Positions 8,605 through 16,801 are shown, counted from the first letter of the stretch. The stretch is 27,134 nucleotides of DNA from Ignavibacteriaceae bacterium (GCA_023231105.1 JALNWB010000033.1:1-27134); one strand, 5' to 3'. The notes: generated by a model from the sequence alone, not told the origin. Program-made: numbers and translations.

Positions 8605-9018
8605 CTATTCTCCCATAACTTTCACGATCAATCTTTTTCTTCGTTGACCATCAAACTCCGCATAATAAATTTGCTGCCAGGGACCGAAATCAAGCTTACC
8701 ATTTGTAACCGGTACAATAACTTCGTGATGAACCAATAAACTCTTTAAGTGGGCGTCGCCGTTATCTTCACCAGTTCTATGATGCAGATAATTTTGATTG
8801 AAAGGTGCAAGTTTTTCAAGCCATGAATCAATATCTTGAATAAGTCCATTCTCGGCATCATTCACATAAACACCGGCGGTAATGTGCATAGCAGAAACGA
8901 GAATCATCCCTTCTTTAATTCCACTTTTGTGTAAAATAGTTTCAACATCACTTGTAATGTTGATGTATTCGCGTTTCTTTTTTGTGTTGAACCAAAGATA
9001 CTCGGTATAAGTTTTCAT
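8605..9018 (-). CDS. YjbQ/UPF0047 family protein (secondary thiamine-phosphate synthase type)
   Basis: This 137-residue protein covers the whole UPF0047/YjbQ fold. Family hallmarks are visible: S-A-M-H-I-T-A-G-V-Y-V-N-D near residues 43-55, H-H-R-T-G-E-D-N-G-D-A-H-L-K in the middle, and L-D-F-G-P-W-Q-Q-I-Y-Y-A-E-F-D-G near the end. The His, Glu, Asp and Asn residues of these motifs form the conserved pocket of the family. Members are annotated as thiamine-phosphate synthase-like from complementation, but the physiological reaction is uncertain. The start is 8 bases after the prfB stop, with no ribosome binding site of its own, so it is probably translated from the prfB transcript. The family call is strong; the substrate is open. 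Confidence 0.9.
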   Translation of the reverse strand: MKTYTEYLWFNTKKKREYINITSDVETILHKSGIKEGMILVSAMHITAGVYVNDAENGLIQDIDSWLEKLAPFNQNYLHHRTGEDNGDAHLKSLLVHHEVIVPVTNGKLDFGPWQQIYYAEFDGQRRKRLIVKVMGE

Positions 9019-9026
9019 GTTGTAGA

Positions 9027-10128
9027 TTACGCTGCTCTGAATTTTAATAAAAATGCTTTAATAAATTTATTTAAATCGCCATTCATTACTCCCTGTGTGT
9101 CGGAAGTTTCAACATCTGTCCGGTGATCTTTCACCATATTATACGGATGAAAAACGTACGAACGGATTTGACTTCCCCACTCAATTTTCATTTTTGTTTT
9201 TTCAATTTCATCAAGTTCAGCTTCTTGTTTTTCAACTTCTTTTTGATAGAGTTTTGATTTAAGAAGTTTCATCGCATTCATTTTATTTTGAGTTTGCGAA
9301 CGTTCGCTTTGGCAAGCAGCCACAGTGTTGGTTGGAACGTGAGTTATTCGCACGGCTGTTTCAACTTTGTTAACGTTCTGTCCCCCTTTACCTCCGGAAC
9401 GGTAAGTATCAATTCGTAAGTCTGCAGGATTAATTTCAATTTCAATTGTGTCATCAATTTCGGGAAAAACAAAAACAGAAGCGAAAGAAGTATGCCGCCT
9501 TTTATTTGCATCGAAGGGAGAAATTCTTACTAACCGATGGACGCCGTTTTCAGCTTTGAGATAGCCATAAGCATATTCGCCGGTAACTTCAATTGTTGCG
9601 CTTTTGATACCGGCGCCATCTCCATCTAGAACATCAAGCAAAGTCATCTTAAAATTATTTTGCTCACCGTACCGGAAATACATACGCATGAGCATATCAG
9701 CCCAATCTTGTGCTTCTGTTCCGCCCGCACCGGAATGGATATTAAGAATACAATTCCTATTGTCATCCTTCCCACTCAGCATACTTTTGAATTCGACTTC
9801 TTCAGTTGCTTTGAGTAGTTCATCTAATTCTTTTTGAATTTCGGAAGCAAAAGAATCATCTTCTTCAGCAGCGGCAAGTTCAATTAAATCATTTAAGTTG
9901 ATTGCTTTTTTTTCGAGATTGCTCCAAAGGTCAGTCCAATCTTGCAGAATTTTTAATTGCTGTAAAATTTTTTGTGCGTTTTTTTGGTCATCCCAAAAGT
10001 TTTTACCTTCAGTCTTAGCTTTTAGTTCCGATACGAGTATTTCATTTTTATCTAAGTCAAAGATAACCTCGTAAATTGTCGATTCGTTTTCTGTAGTCGG
10101 CTAATGTTTTTAGTTCATCGTTGTACAT
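9027..10128 (-). CDS. prfB: Peptide chain release factor 2 with programmed +1 frameshift
   Basis: The gene starts at the ATG at 10128 (AAGGAAA upstream) and reads 23 codons to an in-frame TGA at 10059-10057. A +1 shift at the preceding CTT continues into a 343-codon frame ending at the TAA at 9029-9027. The product is 366 residues, the usual RF2 length. The tripeptide S-P-F (in R-I-S-P-F-D) is the RF2 anticodon-like motif for UGA/UAA recognition. G-G-Q (in S-G-G-K-G-G-Q-N-V-N-K) is the peptidyl-tRNA hydrolysis motif. It ends translation at UGA and UAA codons in the ribosome. The split frame is regulation, not damage: low RF2 slows reading of the UGA and promotes the shift. An annotation beginning at the internal ATG at 9782 would wrongly lose about 115 residues. 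Confidence 0.97.
10057..10072 (-). promoter_or_regulatory. RF2 programmed frameshift site
   Basis: On the minus strand the sequence reads CGA-GGT-TAT-CTT-TGA-C. The slippery CTT, the UGA stop and the following C match the classic RF2 recoding site, and GAGG just upstream is the internal Shine-Dalgarno-like stimulator. The peptide after the shift runs unbroken to the end of the gene, confirming use of the +1 frame. Confidence 0.95.
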
Positions 10129-10209
10129 TTAAATTTCCTTATTTTTCTCTAACGTATAATTTTGAGGTTCAATTGATTAGTGTTATCAATCCTCAACAAT
10201 TCCTAATAA

Positions 10210-10521
10210 TTAAACTTCAATTTCCATCCTCAACAAAGCTGCTGCAAGAGTTTTTCCTTGAGCATCAAGTTTAAGAGAAACCGTACCGCCACCGCCAAGT
10301 GTGTTGTGCAAAATAAAATTGAGAGCTTTTAAATTTGGAAGTTCATAACGCTCAACTTCACCGAAACAAATTCCGGTGAAATGCTTTTTTACTTTTTCGG
10401 CAGTTAAATATTTTTGAATGATTTCAAATCCTTTGTTGTCATAAGCGATAATTCCGACATTAGCGGCATCGCCTTTGTCTCCGCTTCTACCATGTGCGAT
10501 ATCTATTAATTTTATTTTCAT
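10210..10521 (-). CDS. AtuA-like ferredoxin-fold domain protein
   Basis: This 103-residue protein begins with I-A-H-G-R-S-G-D-K-G-D-A-A-N-V-G and contains L-N-F-I-L-H-N-T-L-G-G-G-G-T-V-S-L, both typical of the small domain found at the C-terminus of many AtuA/DUF1446 proteins. Here it is a free-standing gene 32 bases behind the large AtuA gene, with AAGGAG before its ATG. The pair therefore probably forms a two-subunit version of a protein that is often fused. AtuA takes part in acyclic terpene (citronellol/geraniol) catabolism in Pseudomonas, but its exact reaction is not established and no other Atu gene is present here. Function in this organism is unknown. Confidence 0.82.
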   Translation of the reverse strand: MKIKLIDIAHGRSGDKGDAANVGIIAYDNKGFEIIQKYLTAEKVKKHFTGICFGEVERYELPNLKALNFILHNTLGGGGTVSLKLDAQGKTLAAALLRMEIEV

Positions 10522-10553
10522 AAACTTATCTTCTCCTTAGTTTTTCTTTGCAA

Positions 10554-11921
10554 TTAAATTTCCAACATTTCAACTTTAGGTTCAACTAATTTTTTAGGAA
10601 GTAACGCAGGCCAATACGCAACCACTTCGTTCGGTTTTGGTCTTCCTCCGGCAAAGCCCGTAACACTCGGTGGACCGGTTAAAATAAGCGGCGCTATTTC
10701 TTTACCAAATCTTTCAACCGAATTATAATCATGTGAACGGACAGAAATACGCAACTGAATTTCATTAATTAAATCTTCATCAAGTTCCGGTGCAAGAGGT
10801 CCGTGGCAAGAATTATAACCAACAAATTCACTTCTGATTTCATCAAAAGAAAGATTTAAAAGTTCCAACCTTTTCCTCAAAATTTGATCGGCAGCTTTAG
10901 CCTTTGTTAAGGCTTTCGGCCATGAATAAGTTAAACTTCCGGATGCGGAAAATCCATCAGCATAAGAGCATGAGACTTTGTAAAATTCTGTTTCCGGTTT
11001 TCCGGTAATTCCAAATACCCGAACGCGGTTTTCACCGCTTTGTTTTAATTTGATTGAAGAAAAATCTGCGACACAATCGGGAGTAATATATTCTTCAGGA
11101 TTTCCAATTTCATAAAGCAATTGTTCACTTACTGTTTCAACCGTAACTTTTCCGCCGAGTGATTCATGTTTTGTAATGATAAATTCTCCGGTGGGAAAAG
11201 CCTCACAAATTGGAAAACCGATTTCCGCAAAATTCGGAACTGATTCCCAATCGCCTAAAAAATTTCCTCCGGTTGATTGCGCACCGCATTCTAAAATATG
11301 TCCGGCAATTGTACCGGCTGAAAGGAGATTATACTCGTTTTGCTTCCAACCAAATTCATAAATCATCGGAGCTAAAGTCAATCCGGTATCAGTTGTTCTT
11401 CCGGTAATGACGACATCAGCACCATTTTTTAGTGCTTCAACAATTGGAAAAGCCCCAAAATAAACGTTGGCACTCAATAATCTCTCTTTCACCGTAAGAA
11501 TTGATTCACCGGTTTCCATATTTTTTAGTTCGGAACCGTTTGCCAACATTTCATCAATTTTATCTTGAATATTATCACCAAGAACGATTCCGATCTTTAA
11601 TCCTTTAATTCCCAAAGATTCAGCAACTTTAAGAACTGCTTTCCCACACGAGATCGGATTAACTCCACCGCCGTTTGTAATTATTTTAATTTTCTTTTCT
11701 TTACAAATAGGAAGAATCCTTTTCATCAGTTCTGGAATATCTTTGGCATATCCGAGCTCAGGATTTTTATTTTTTTGTTTTTGAAGGATCGACATGGTCA
11801 CTTCGGCAAGATAATCCATAACCAGGTAATCGATGTCCCCTTTTGTAACTTGATAAAATGGAGCTTCGATAAGATCGCCCCAAAACCCCTGACCTGATGC
11901 AATTCTGATTTTATCTTTCAT
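10554..11921 (-). CDS. AtuA family protein (DUF1446), large subunit
   Basis: The 455-residue product matches the acyclic terpene utilisation AtuA/DUF1446 family over its length. Recognisable blocks are I-A-S-G-Q-G-F-W-G-D near the start, N-G-G-G-V-N-P near residue 84, A-D-V-V-I-T-G-R-T-T-D-T-G-L near the middle, C-G-A-Q-S-T-G-G-N-F, and G-Y-N-S-C-H-G-P in the last third. Its ATG overlaps the miaA stop by four bases (ATGA), which implies translational coupling. It is followed by the small partner domain gene at 10521. The carboxylase and lyase genes of the Pseudomonas atu pathway are absent from this window, so a role in terpene breakdown is not supported locally. It may act on another acyl-CoA-linked or branched compound. 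Confidence 0.87.
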   Translation of the reverse strand: MKDKIRIASGQGFWGDLIEAPFYQVTKGDIDYLVMDYLAEVTMSILQKQKNKNPELGYAKDIPELMKRILPICKEKKIKIITNGGGVNPISCGKAVLKVAESLGIKGLKIGIVLGDNIQDKIDEMLANGSELKNMETGESILTVKERLLSANVYFGAFPIVEALKNGADVVITGRTTDTGLTLAPMIYEFGWKQNEYNLLSAGTIAGHILECGAQSTGGNFLGDWESVPNFAEIGFPICEAFPTGEFIITKHESLGGKVTVETVSEQLLYEIGNPEEYITPDCVADFSSIKLKQSGENRVRVFGITGKPETEFYKVSCSYADGFSASGSLTYSWPKALTKAKAADQILRKRLELLNLSFDEIRSEFVGYNSCHGPLAPELDEDLINEIQLRISVRSHDYNSVERFGKEIAPLILTGPPSVTGFAGGRPKPNEVVAYWPALLPKKLVEPKVEMLEI

Positions 11922-12847
11922 GACATATCTTTTATTTTGTTGAGAATTTCATTTTTAATCTTAACCAAATCTAACTCATTTTCGAAATCGAACCAATGAA
12001 TCCGTTCATCTTTCCGAAACCAAGTTAACTGTCTTTTGGCATATCTTCGTGTATTTCTTTTTATTAACGAGATGGCTGTCTCAAGTGAAACTTCATTTTT
12101 TAAGTAAGCGATAATTTCTTTATATCCAACTGAGTTTAAAGAATTTAAAGTTTCACTATATCCTTTTGCTAAAATCGATTTAACCTCTTCCACCAGACCG
12201 TTTTTAATCATTTCATCGACTCGCGATTCAATTCTTTTATAAAGAATTTCCCGTTTCCAATTTAATCCGAACTGAAGAAAATTATAGTTCGTCCGTTGAC
12301 GATTTTGTTTAGCGTGAAAATCTGTTATTGATTTTCCTGTAAGATAGAAAACTTCCAATGCTCTGATTACACGTTTCCAATTCTGCGGGAGCATCGTTTT
12401 CGCAGCATTTGAATCCACTTTTTCTAACTCATGATAAAGATAATCATTCCCAAATTTTTCTTTTTTAGAAAACAATTCTTCTCTTATTTCATCATCCGAT
12501 TCGAGATCAACTATTCCATCAATCAAGGCTCTTACATACAAGCCGGAACCTCCGGTAACAATCGGTATCACTTTATTTTTAATGATGTTATCTATTTTTA
12601 CCAGAGCTTGCTTCTCAAATGAACTTACATCAAAATTTTCATCCAATTCTAACGTATCGATAAAAGAATGTGGAATTTCTTTCAGTTCAAATTTGGAAGG
12701 TTTTGCGGTTCCAATGTCAATATATTTATAAACCTGTCGGCTGTCTGCAGAAATAATTTCAGACTTTAACTTCTTGGCAATACTGATCGATAAGTTTGAT
12801 TTACCGGAGCAAGTTGGCCCGACAATTACGACTATTAACTTTCCCAA
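11918..12847 (-). CDS. miaA: tRNA dimethylallyltransferase MiaA
   Basis: MiaA transfers dimethylallyl to the N6 of A37 in tRNAs that read UNN codons, the first step of ms2i6A formation. The 309 residues show the P-loop G-P-T-C-S-G-K-S (10-17), D-S-R-Q-V-Y (35-40) with the catalytic Asp35, T-A-K-P, T-G-G-S-G-L-Y near residue 100, and the C-terminal R-R-Y-A-K-R-Q-L-T-W-F-R signature. Length is normal for the family. It overlaps the pcm gene upstream by 13 bases and the AtuA gene downstream by 4, so these three are probably one transcript with coupled translation. Confidence 0.97.
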   Translation of the reverse strand: MGKLIVVIVGPTCSGKSNLSISIAKKLKSEIISADSRQVYKYIDIGTAKPSKFELKEIPHSFIDTLELDENFDVSSFEKQALVKIDNIIKNKVIPIVTGGSGLYVRALIDGIVDLESDDEIREELFSKKEKFGNDYLYHELEKVDSNAAKTMLPQNWKRVIRALEVFYLTGKSITDFHAKQNRQRTNYNFLQFGLNWKREILYKRIESRVDEMIKNGLVEEVKSILAKGYSETLNSLNSVGYKEIIAYLKNEVSLETAISLIKRNTRRYAKRQLTWFRKDERIHWFDFENELDLVKIKNEILNKIKDMS

Positions 12848-13470
12848 CCTTCTCGTCCTATTAAAGGTACAAATGTAAATGATGGGATTTCTTTTTGGTT
12901 AAAAATATTTTCTTCTACTTTTGTGATAACTGTTAAAATCTGCGAACTTCTATCTCCAACAGGAATGACCAAATTACTGCCAACGACTAATTGTTTTTTT
13001 AATGAATTCGGAATGGATGGCGAACCGGCTGTAACAATAATCCCGTCGTAAGGTGCAAATTCTTCCCATCCGATTGTCCCGTCACCAAATTTCAGTAAAG
13101 CGTGAATACCCTTTTCATCAAACAACGCACGTGTTCTGGCATAGATGTCAAACTGTCTTTCAATACTAAAAACTTTCATCCCCATTTCAACTAAAATTGC
13201 TGCTTGATAGCCGGAACCGGTTCCAATTTCTAAAACTTTTGCCCCTTTTTGCAATTTTAATTCCTGCGTCATAAAAGCCACGGTAAAAGGTTGAGAAATA
13301 GTCTGACCAAATCCAATTGGTAAAGCCACATCACGGTATGCATGGGATTCAAGAGCCTTTGGCAAAAATAAATGACGTTCAACACGAAGAAACGCATCCA
13401 AAACCAGATTATCAGTAATTTTTCGCTCTTTTAATTTTTCAACTAATTCTTTTCGTTCTGATTCAAACAT
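12835..13470 (-). CDS. pcm: Protein-L-isoaspartate O-methyltransferase
   Basis: The enzyme methylates isoaspartyl residues with S-adenosylmethionine to start repair of aged proteins. The 211 residues include G-Q-T-I-S-Q-P (55-61) with the family's conserved Ser, motif I V-L-E-I-G-T-G-S-G-Y-Q-A-A (79-91) for SAM binding, and D-G-I-I-V-T-A-G further on. Length is typical. It is the first gene of the minus-strand run that continues into miaA. The 91-base spacer before it is shared with the divergent UPF0316 gene and must hold both promoters. That spacer contains an inverted repeat ATAATT-CGCT-AATTAT at 13504-13519. Confidence 0.95.
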   Translation of the reverse strand: MFESERKELVEKLKERKITDNLVLDAFLRVERHLFLPKALESHAYRDVALPIGFGQTISQPFTVAFMTQELKLQKGAKVLEIGTGSGYQAAILVEMGMKVFSIERQFDIYARTRALFDEKGIHALLKFGDGTIGWEEFAPYDGIIVTAGSPSIPNSLKKQLVVGSNLVIPVGDRSSQILTVITKVEENIFNQKEIPSFTFVPLIGREGWES

Positions 13471-13561
13471 AAATATTTTTTATAATGATAAATTAAAATA
13501 TAGATAATTCGCTAATTATTTCTATTTTTCTAAGTAAATAGTATTCAAAGGAGAAAGATTC

Positions 13562-14080
13562 ATGCTTGACAGTGCTTTAGGCCCGCTAATAATTATGGTA
13601 ATGCGTATATGCGATGTTACGATCGGAACTTTTCGTACCATTTTAGTTGTGCAAGGAAGAAGATATTTGGCAGGCTTAGCCGGATTTTTTGAAGTATTGA
13701 TTTGGGTTTTTGCAATCAGAATTATTTTTCAGCACTTAGATAACATTGGTAATTTATTCGGATATGCCGTCGGGTTTAGTTTGGGAAATGTTCTTGGAAT
13801 TACGCTTGAACAAAAAGTGGGACTCGGTTATTTGCAAGTAACTATCATTTCCAAATTTCTTACCGACAAAATAGTTTATGCATTGCGAAGATCAAAAATT
13901 GGAGCGACTATAATTCCGGGAGAAGGAGGTACTGGCGGAGTTGCCATAATTGTTTGTGTCGTTCCCAGAAAATTAAGGAAACAAACAATTCTGATTGTTG
14001 AATCGATTGATAAGGAAGCTTTTATAACCGTGCAGTCTTCTATACCTTACAGAGGATTTATCCACGGTTCGAGGAAGTGA
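13562..14080 (+). CDS. UPF0316/DUF5698 membrane protein
   Basis: The ATG follows AAAGGAGAAA by a good distance. The 172-residue product starts with hydrophobic segments (about residues 5-20, 35-57, 65-85) carrying the family-like motif R-I-C-D-V-T-I-G-T-F-R-T-I, then Y-A-V-G-F-S-L-G-N-V-L-G. A soluble C-terminal half of mixed alpha/beta character follows, as in the DUF2179-like part of UPF0316 proteins. It is an inner-membrane protein of unknown function; the family is widespread in Firmicutes and Bacteroidota. It is a single gene, divergent from pcm and about 95 bases ahead of the pilin-like operon. Confidence 0.85.
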   Translation: MLDSALGPLIIMVMRICDVTIGTFRTILVVQGRRYLAGLAGFFEVLIWVFAIRIIFQHLDNIGNLFGYAVGFSLGNVLGITLEQKVGLGYLQVTIISKFLTDKIVYALRRSKIGATIIPGEGGTGGVAIIVCVVPRKLRKQTILIVESIDKEAFITVQSSIPYRGFIHGSRK

Positions 14081-14114
14081 TATAGCTAACATTAATAGTA
14101 TAAAGATTTTAGTA

Positions 14115-14143
14115 TTATCAATCGTTAATTTTTGTATTATATT
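14115..14143 (+). promoter_or_regulatory. Candidate promoter of the pilin-like operon
   Basis: TTATCA (14115-14120) and TATATT (14138-14143) are spaced by 17 bases, 4/6 and 5/6 matches to the sigma-70 consensus. A perfect 12-base palindrome ATTATCGATAAT (14141-14152) overlaps the expected start of transcription and could be an operator. The region is AT-rich, so chance matches are possible. Confidence 0.4.
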
Positions 14144-14175
14144 ATCGATAATGAAATATAAAAAGAGGTGTTTCT

Positions 14176-14652
14176 ATGCAGCAACTTTTAATTATTGGTG
14201 CTTTGATAATTTTGGGCAGTTTAGTTTTAACTTTCAACAGGTCAACGCAGAATGTTAATGCTAACAATCTCTTTAATATAGCTTTAATTGACGCAACGGC
14301 ATCTGCTCAATCTTTAATTGAAGGAATTCAAACCAAAGCTTTTGACGAAAAAACTGTTTCAACAAACGTTTCATCTGCAAGCGAATTAACGACAACAGGA
14401 TCGTTAGGACCCGACGTAGGCGAAACGGTAACAACGCAGTTTGATGATATTGATGATTATAAAAACTATACTGAAATAGACAGTTTTAAGCAATTTGGTG
14501 CATTTTCTTTATCAGTAGAAGTAAATTATGTACAAAAATATTCACCTGAAACAGTATCAAGCACCCCAACTTTTCTAAAAAAAGTTGATGTTACAGTCAC
14601 TAATCCTTTTTTAGTACATTCTTTAACTCTTTCACGAATTATAAGTTACTAA
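14176..14652 (+). CDS. Single-helix pilin-like surface protein 1
   Basis: I do not recognise a specific family. The 158-residue product begins directly with one hydrophobic helix (M-Q-Q-L-L-I-I-G-A-L-I-I-L-G-S-L-V-L), followed by a polar, Thr/Ser-rich extracytoplasmic part. There is no basic prepilin leader and no G-F-T-L-I-E processing site, so it resembles the mature N-terminus of a pilin or minor pseudopilin rather than a standard prepilin. AGAGGTG precedes the ATG. It is the first of three tightly packed genes with the same plan, with one base to the next start. A role as a component of a pseudopilus or surface fibre is inference from size, topology and clustering. Confidence 0.75.
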   Translation: MQQLLIIGALIILGSLVLTFNRSTQNVNANNLFNIALIDATASAQSLIEGIQTKAFDEKTVSTNVSSASELTTTGSLGPDVGETVTTQFDDIDDYKNYTEIDSFKQFGAFSLSVEVNYVQKYSPETVSSTPTFLKKVDVTVTNPFLVHSLTLSRIISY

Positions 14653-14653
14653 T

Positions 14654-15229
14654 ATGAGCCAGATACTTGATATTCTCGGTTCCTTTATTACCGGCGCAAC
14701 AATAATTTTGGTTATTATGAATCTAAATTTTCAAATAACTACATCGCAAAGAGAAAATTTCTTCAGCTCAATTTCTCAAACCGAAGTTGTTAATTTCGCA
14801 AATATAATTGAAAATGATATTTACAAAATTGGTTACCGGACTTCTACGGCTAACATTATTACTACTGCTGATTCCATTGCTATTCAATTTTATGCAGATA
14901 TTGACAACGACACAACGGCCGAACAAGTTTATTACAATTTAGGAACTGCTTCTGAACTTTCCGGTACAACTAACCCGAGTGACCGACCAGTTTATAGAAA
15001 GGTTGGCACAGGAAATTCAAATTTAATCGGAACAGCGTATTCGATGCAAATTTCATATTACGATTCTATAGGAAATCAATTGCAATATTCCTCTTTAAGT
15101 AGTCAGTCTACAAGAAATAGAATAAAAAAAATCGGTATTGATTATGTTTTTGAATCTCCATACCCCGTTGATGGAAAATATCAGCGCGTTCAATGGAAAA
15201 AATTTATTAACCCAAGAAATTTAAACTAG
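14654..15229 (+). CDS. Single-helix pilin-like surface protein 2
   Basis: The family is not recognised with certainty. The 191-residue product has an N-terminal hydrophobic segment (about residues 6-26: L-G-S-F-I-T-G-A-T-I-I-L-V-I-M-N-L), then a long helix-forming stretch and beta-rich C-terminal part. Several features recall PulJ/PilW-like minor pseudopilins (E-N-D-I-Y-K-I-G-Y-R after the helix, V-Q-W-K-K at the end). No prepilin leader is visible. Its ATG begins one base after the preceding stop, and the next gene starts 8 bases after its own stop, so it is the middle member of one operon. Confidence 0.75.
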   Translation: MSQILDILGSFITGATIILVIMNLNFQITTSQRENFFSSISQTEVVNFANIIENDIYKIGYRTSTANIITTADSIAIQFYADIDNDTTAEQVYYNLGTASELSGTTNPSDRPVYRKVGTGNSNLIGTAYSMQISYYDSIGNQLQYSSLSSQSTRNRIKKIGIDYVFESPYPVDGKYQRVQWKKFINPRNLN

Positions 15230-15237
15230 AGGTTATC

Positions 15238-16650
15238 ATGGGAAGAAGTGTATTAATTTATGTAATGGGAACTTTCATAATTTTATCCGTTGCATTGCTA
15301 AATGCGAACAAAACTGTTGATACTGCCGGTTCGCTATCTGTCCATTATATGAGCGATGCTCGAGCGAGAAATATTTGCAATAGTATGACAAGCATCCTGC
15401 TCTCTAGAATTGCTGATAGCACGGCATTGAGAATTGAAACACCGGAGACTACCACATTTATGGGAGGAACCGTTACTTATCAAGTTAATTCTGTTAATTC
15501 GATTGGAGATGTTCTAAACGATGATCATCAAGGCGATGACCACGGAGACGATCATGAAAGTGATGACCATGAAGATGATCATTCAGCGAATTTTAACTCT
15601 AAAACTTTCTCAAACGGCAACATACTTTTTTCTGCAAGTCTTTTAGGTGCATTTCCTTCTTTTAATGCATTTTTTAGTCCCGATGATGATCATGAAGAAG
15701 ACGACCATAGTGATGATCATGAAAGCGATGACCATGAAAGCGATGACCATGAAGGTGATGATCATGATGGGGATGGCGATGGTAATTCCGATGTCAGCGA
15801 TACATTGCAAATTGTTGTTTCAGCAACTTTTTCAAACAGCACAAAAACTTTAACCACTTATGTTGCCATTAATCCCCCTACCTCGACGTCAATACCCACG
15901 GCAATACAGGCTGGTGTCTCAACCAGAAATCCTGTTTCTACAAGTGGAACCATGAATGTTGATGGAAGAAATCATGATTTAAATGGCACTCTTGTTTCGG
16001 GAACTGGGACTTATGGTATTTGGACAACCTCAACTATTAACCAAAGTGGCAGTTCGGATATTGGAGGAACTTATAGCGGTACTGATTATGCCCCATCTAA
16101 GCCTGCAAACTCTAACGCAATAAAAGCTTCTGCAACTTATTCTTCTGGAAGTTATCCTGATACTCCTGACAAAGTTTTAGGAGGATCTGCCGGTGGATTT
16201 CCGGAAGGGACTTTAAAAAATATAGCTATTAGTGGTGCAAATGGCGGTCAGTATGTTACTAATCCATCAAGTTTAACCACTCCTTTTAGCGGGGTAACTT
16301 ATGTAGAATTATCAAGCGGCAGTGACTGGCAGCCATCGAGTATTTCCGGTTCAGGAGTTCTTATCGTTCATAATGCAGCCGGTAATGCAATTATAAAGAA
16401 TTTGAATTCAGGAACATTTAAAGGAATTATTATTGCCGACGATATTATTCATGTTCATGCTACTATCATTGGGGCAATAGTTGGTCTAAGCGCTTCTCCA
16501 TCGGAAGGAAATTGTATAGGTAATGGAAATGGTTCAGTATTATATTCAACCGAAGCTATAAACCAATCTGTTGGCTTAGTGAGCGGTTCAACTGAGGGAA
16601 ATTATGGCTTTGGAAAAACGAGGTTGAACATTATTGGTTGGTACGAGTAA
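15238..16650 (+). CDS. PilX-like surface protein with two Asp/His-rich tracts
   Basis: GAGG lies just before the ATG. The 470 residues begin with a hydrophobic helix (V-L-I-Y-V-M-G-T-F-I-I-L-S-V-A-L-L) and a following helical segment, similar to PilX-type minor pilins without a leader. Two acidic, His-rich tracts (about residues 95-117 and 149-183) contain eleven D-D-H triplets, suggesting binding of divalent metal. The C-terminal half is Gly/Ser/Thr-rich and ends in beta-helix-like G-I-I-I-A-D-D-I-I-H-V-H-A-T-I-I-G-A-I-V-G, resembling the domain behind many PilX-like proteins. It is the last gene of the three-gene set, 72 bases ahead of tRNA-Gly. The metal and the assembly are not known. Confidence 0.75.
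   Translation: MGRSVLIYVMGTFIILSVALLNANKTVDTAGSLSVHYMSDARARNICNSMTSILLSRIADSTALRIETPETTTFMGGTVTYQVNSVNSIGDVLNDDHQGDDHGDDHESDDHEDDHSANFNSKTFSNGNILFSASLLGAFPSFNAFFSPDDDHEEDDHSDDHESDDHESDDHEGDDHDGDGDGNSDVSDTLQIVVSATFSNSTKTLTTYVAINPPTSTSIPTAIQAGVSTRNPVSTSGTMNVDGRNHDLNGTLVSGTGTYGIWTTSTINQSGSSDIGGTYSGTDYAPSKPANSNAIKASATYSSGSYPDTPDKVLGGSAGGFPEGTLKNIAISGANGGQYVTNPSSLTTPFSGVTYVELSSGSDWQPSSISGSGVLIVHNAAGNAIIKNLNSGTFKGIIIADDIIHVHATIIGAIVGLSASPSEGNCIGNGNGSVLYSTEAINQSVGLVSGSTEGNYGFGKTRLNIIGWYE
15520..15786 (+). repeat. Two GAT/GAC-GAT/GAC-CAT/CAC repeat tracts coding Asp-Asp-His
   Basis: Tract one (15520-15588) codes five D-D-H triplets and tract two (15682-15786) six, separated by E-S, E-G, S or G. Codon choice alternates between GAT and GAC, and between CAT and CAC. 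The tracts are therefore not simple pure DNA microsatellites, although replication slippage could still change copy number. Confidence 0.8.
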
Positions 16651-16667
16651 TATTTCTGCAATCAGAT

Positions 16668-16696
16668 TTGGAAAAATTTTCTCATTCCTTTATATT
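16668..16696 (+). promoter_or_regulatory. Candidate promoter of tRNA-Gly/tRNA-Cys
   Basis: TTGGAA (16668-16673) and TATATT (16691-16696) are separated by 17 bases, placing the transcript start about 20 bases ahead of the tRNA-Gly 5' end. Confidence 0.5.
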
Positions 16697-16721
16697 GAGA
16701 AAGTTCTTTTGAAACTTTTCT

Positions 16722-16794
<73 letters not shown>

Positions 16795-16801
16795 CATAAG
16801 C

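Noticed and set aside
9027..9782. Release factor starting at the internal ATG at 9782 as a truncated or broken gene
   Set aside because: The upstream frame plus a classic +1 recoding site restores a normal 366-residue RF2.
15520..15786. Possible CRISPR or DNA-level tandem repeat
   Set aside because: Units are 9-15 bases, in frame and coding D-D-H; no spacer/repeat alternation of CRISPR size.
15647..15853. Met-rich 68-codon frame
   Set aside because: It is the shifted reading of the GAT-GAT-CAT tract in the PilX-like gene; composition is explained by the repeat.
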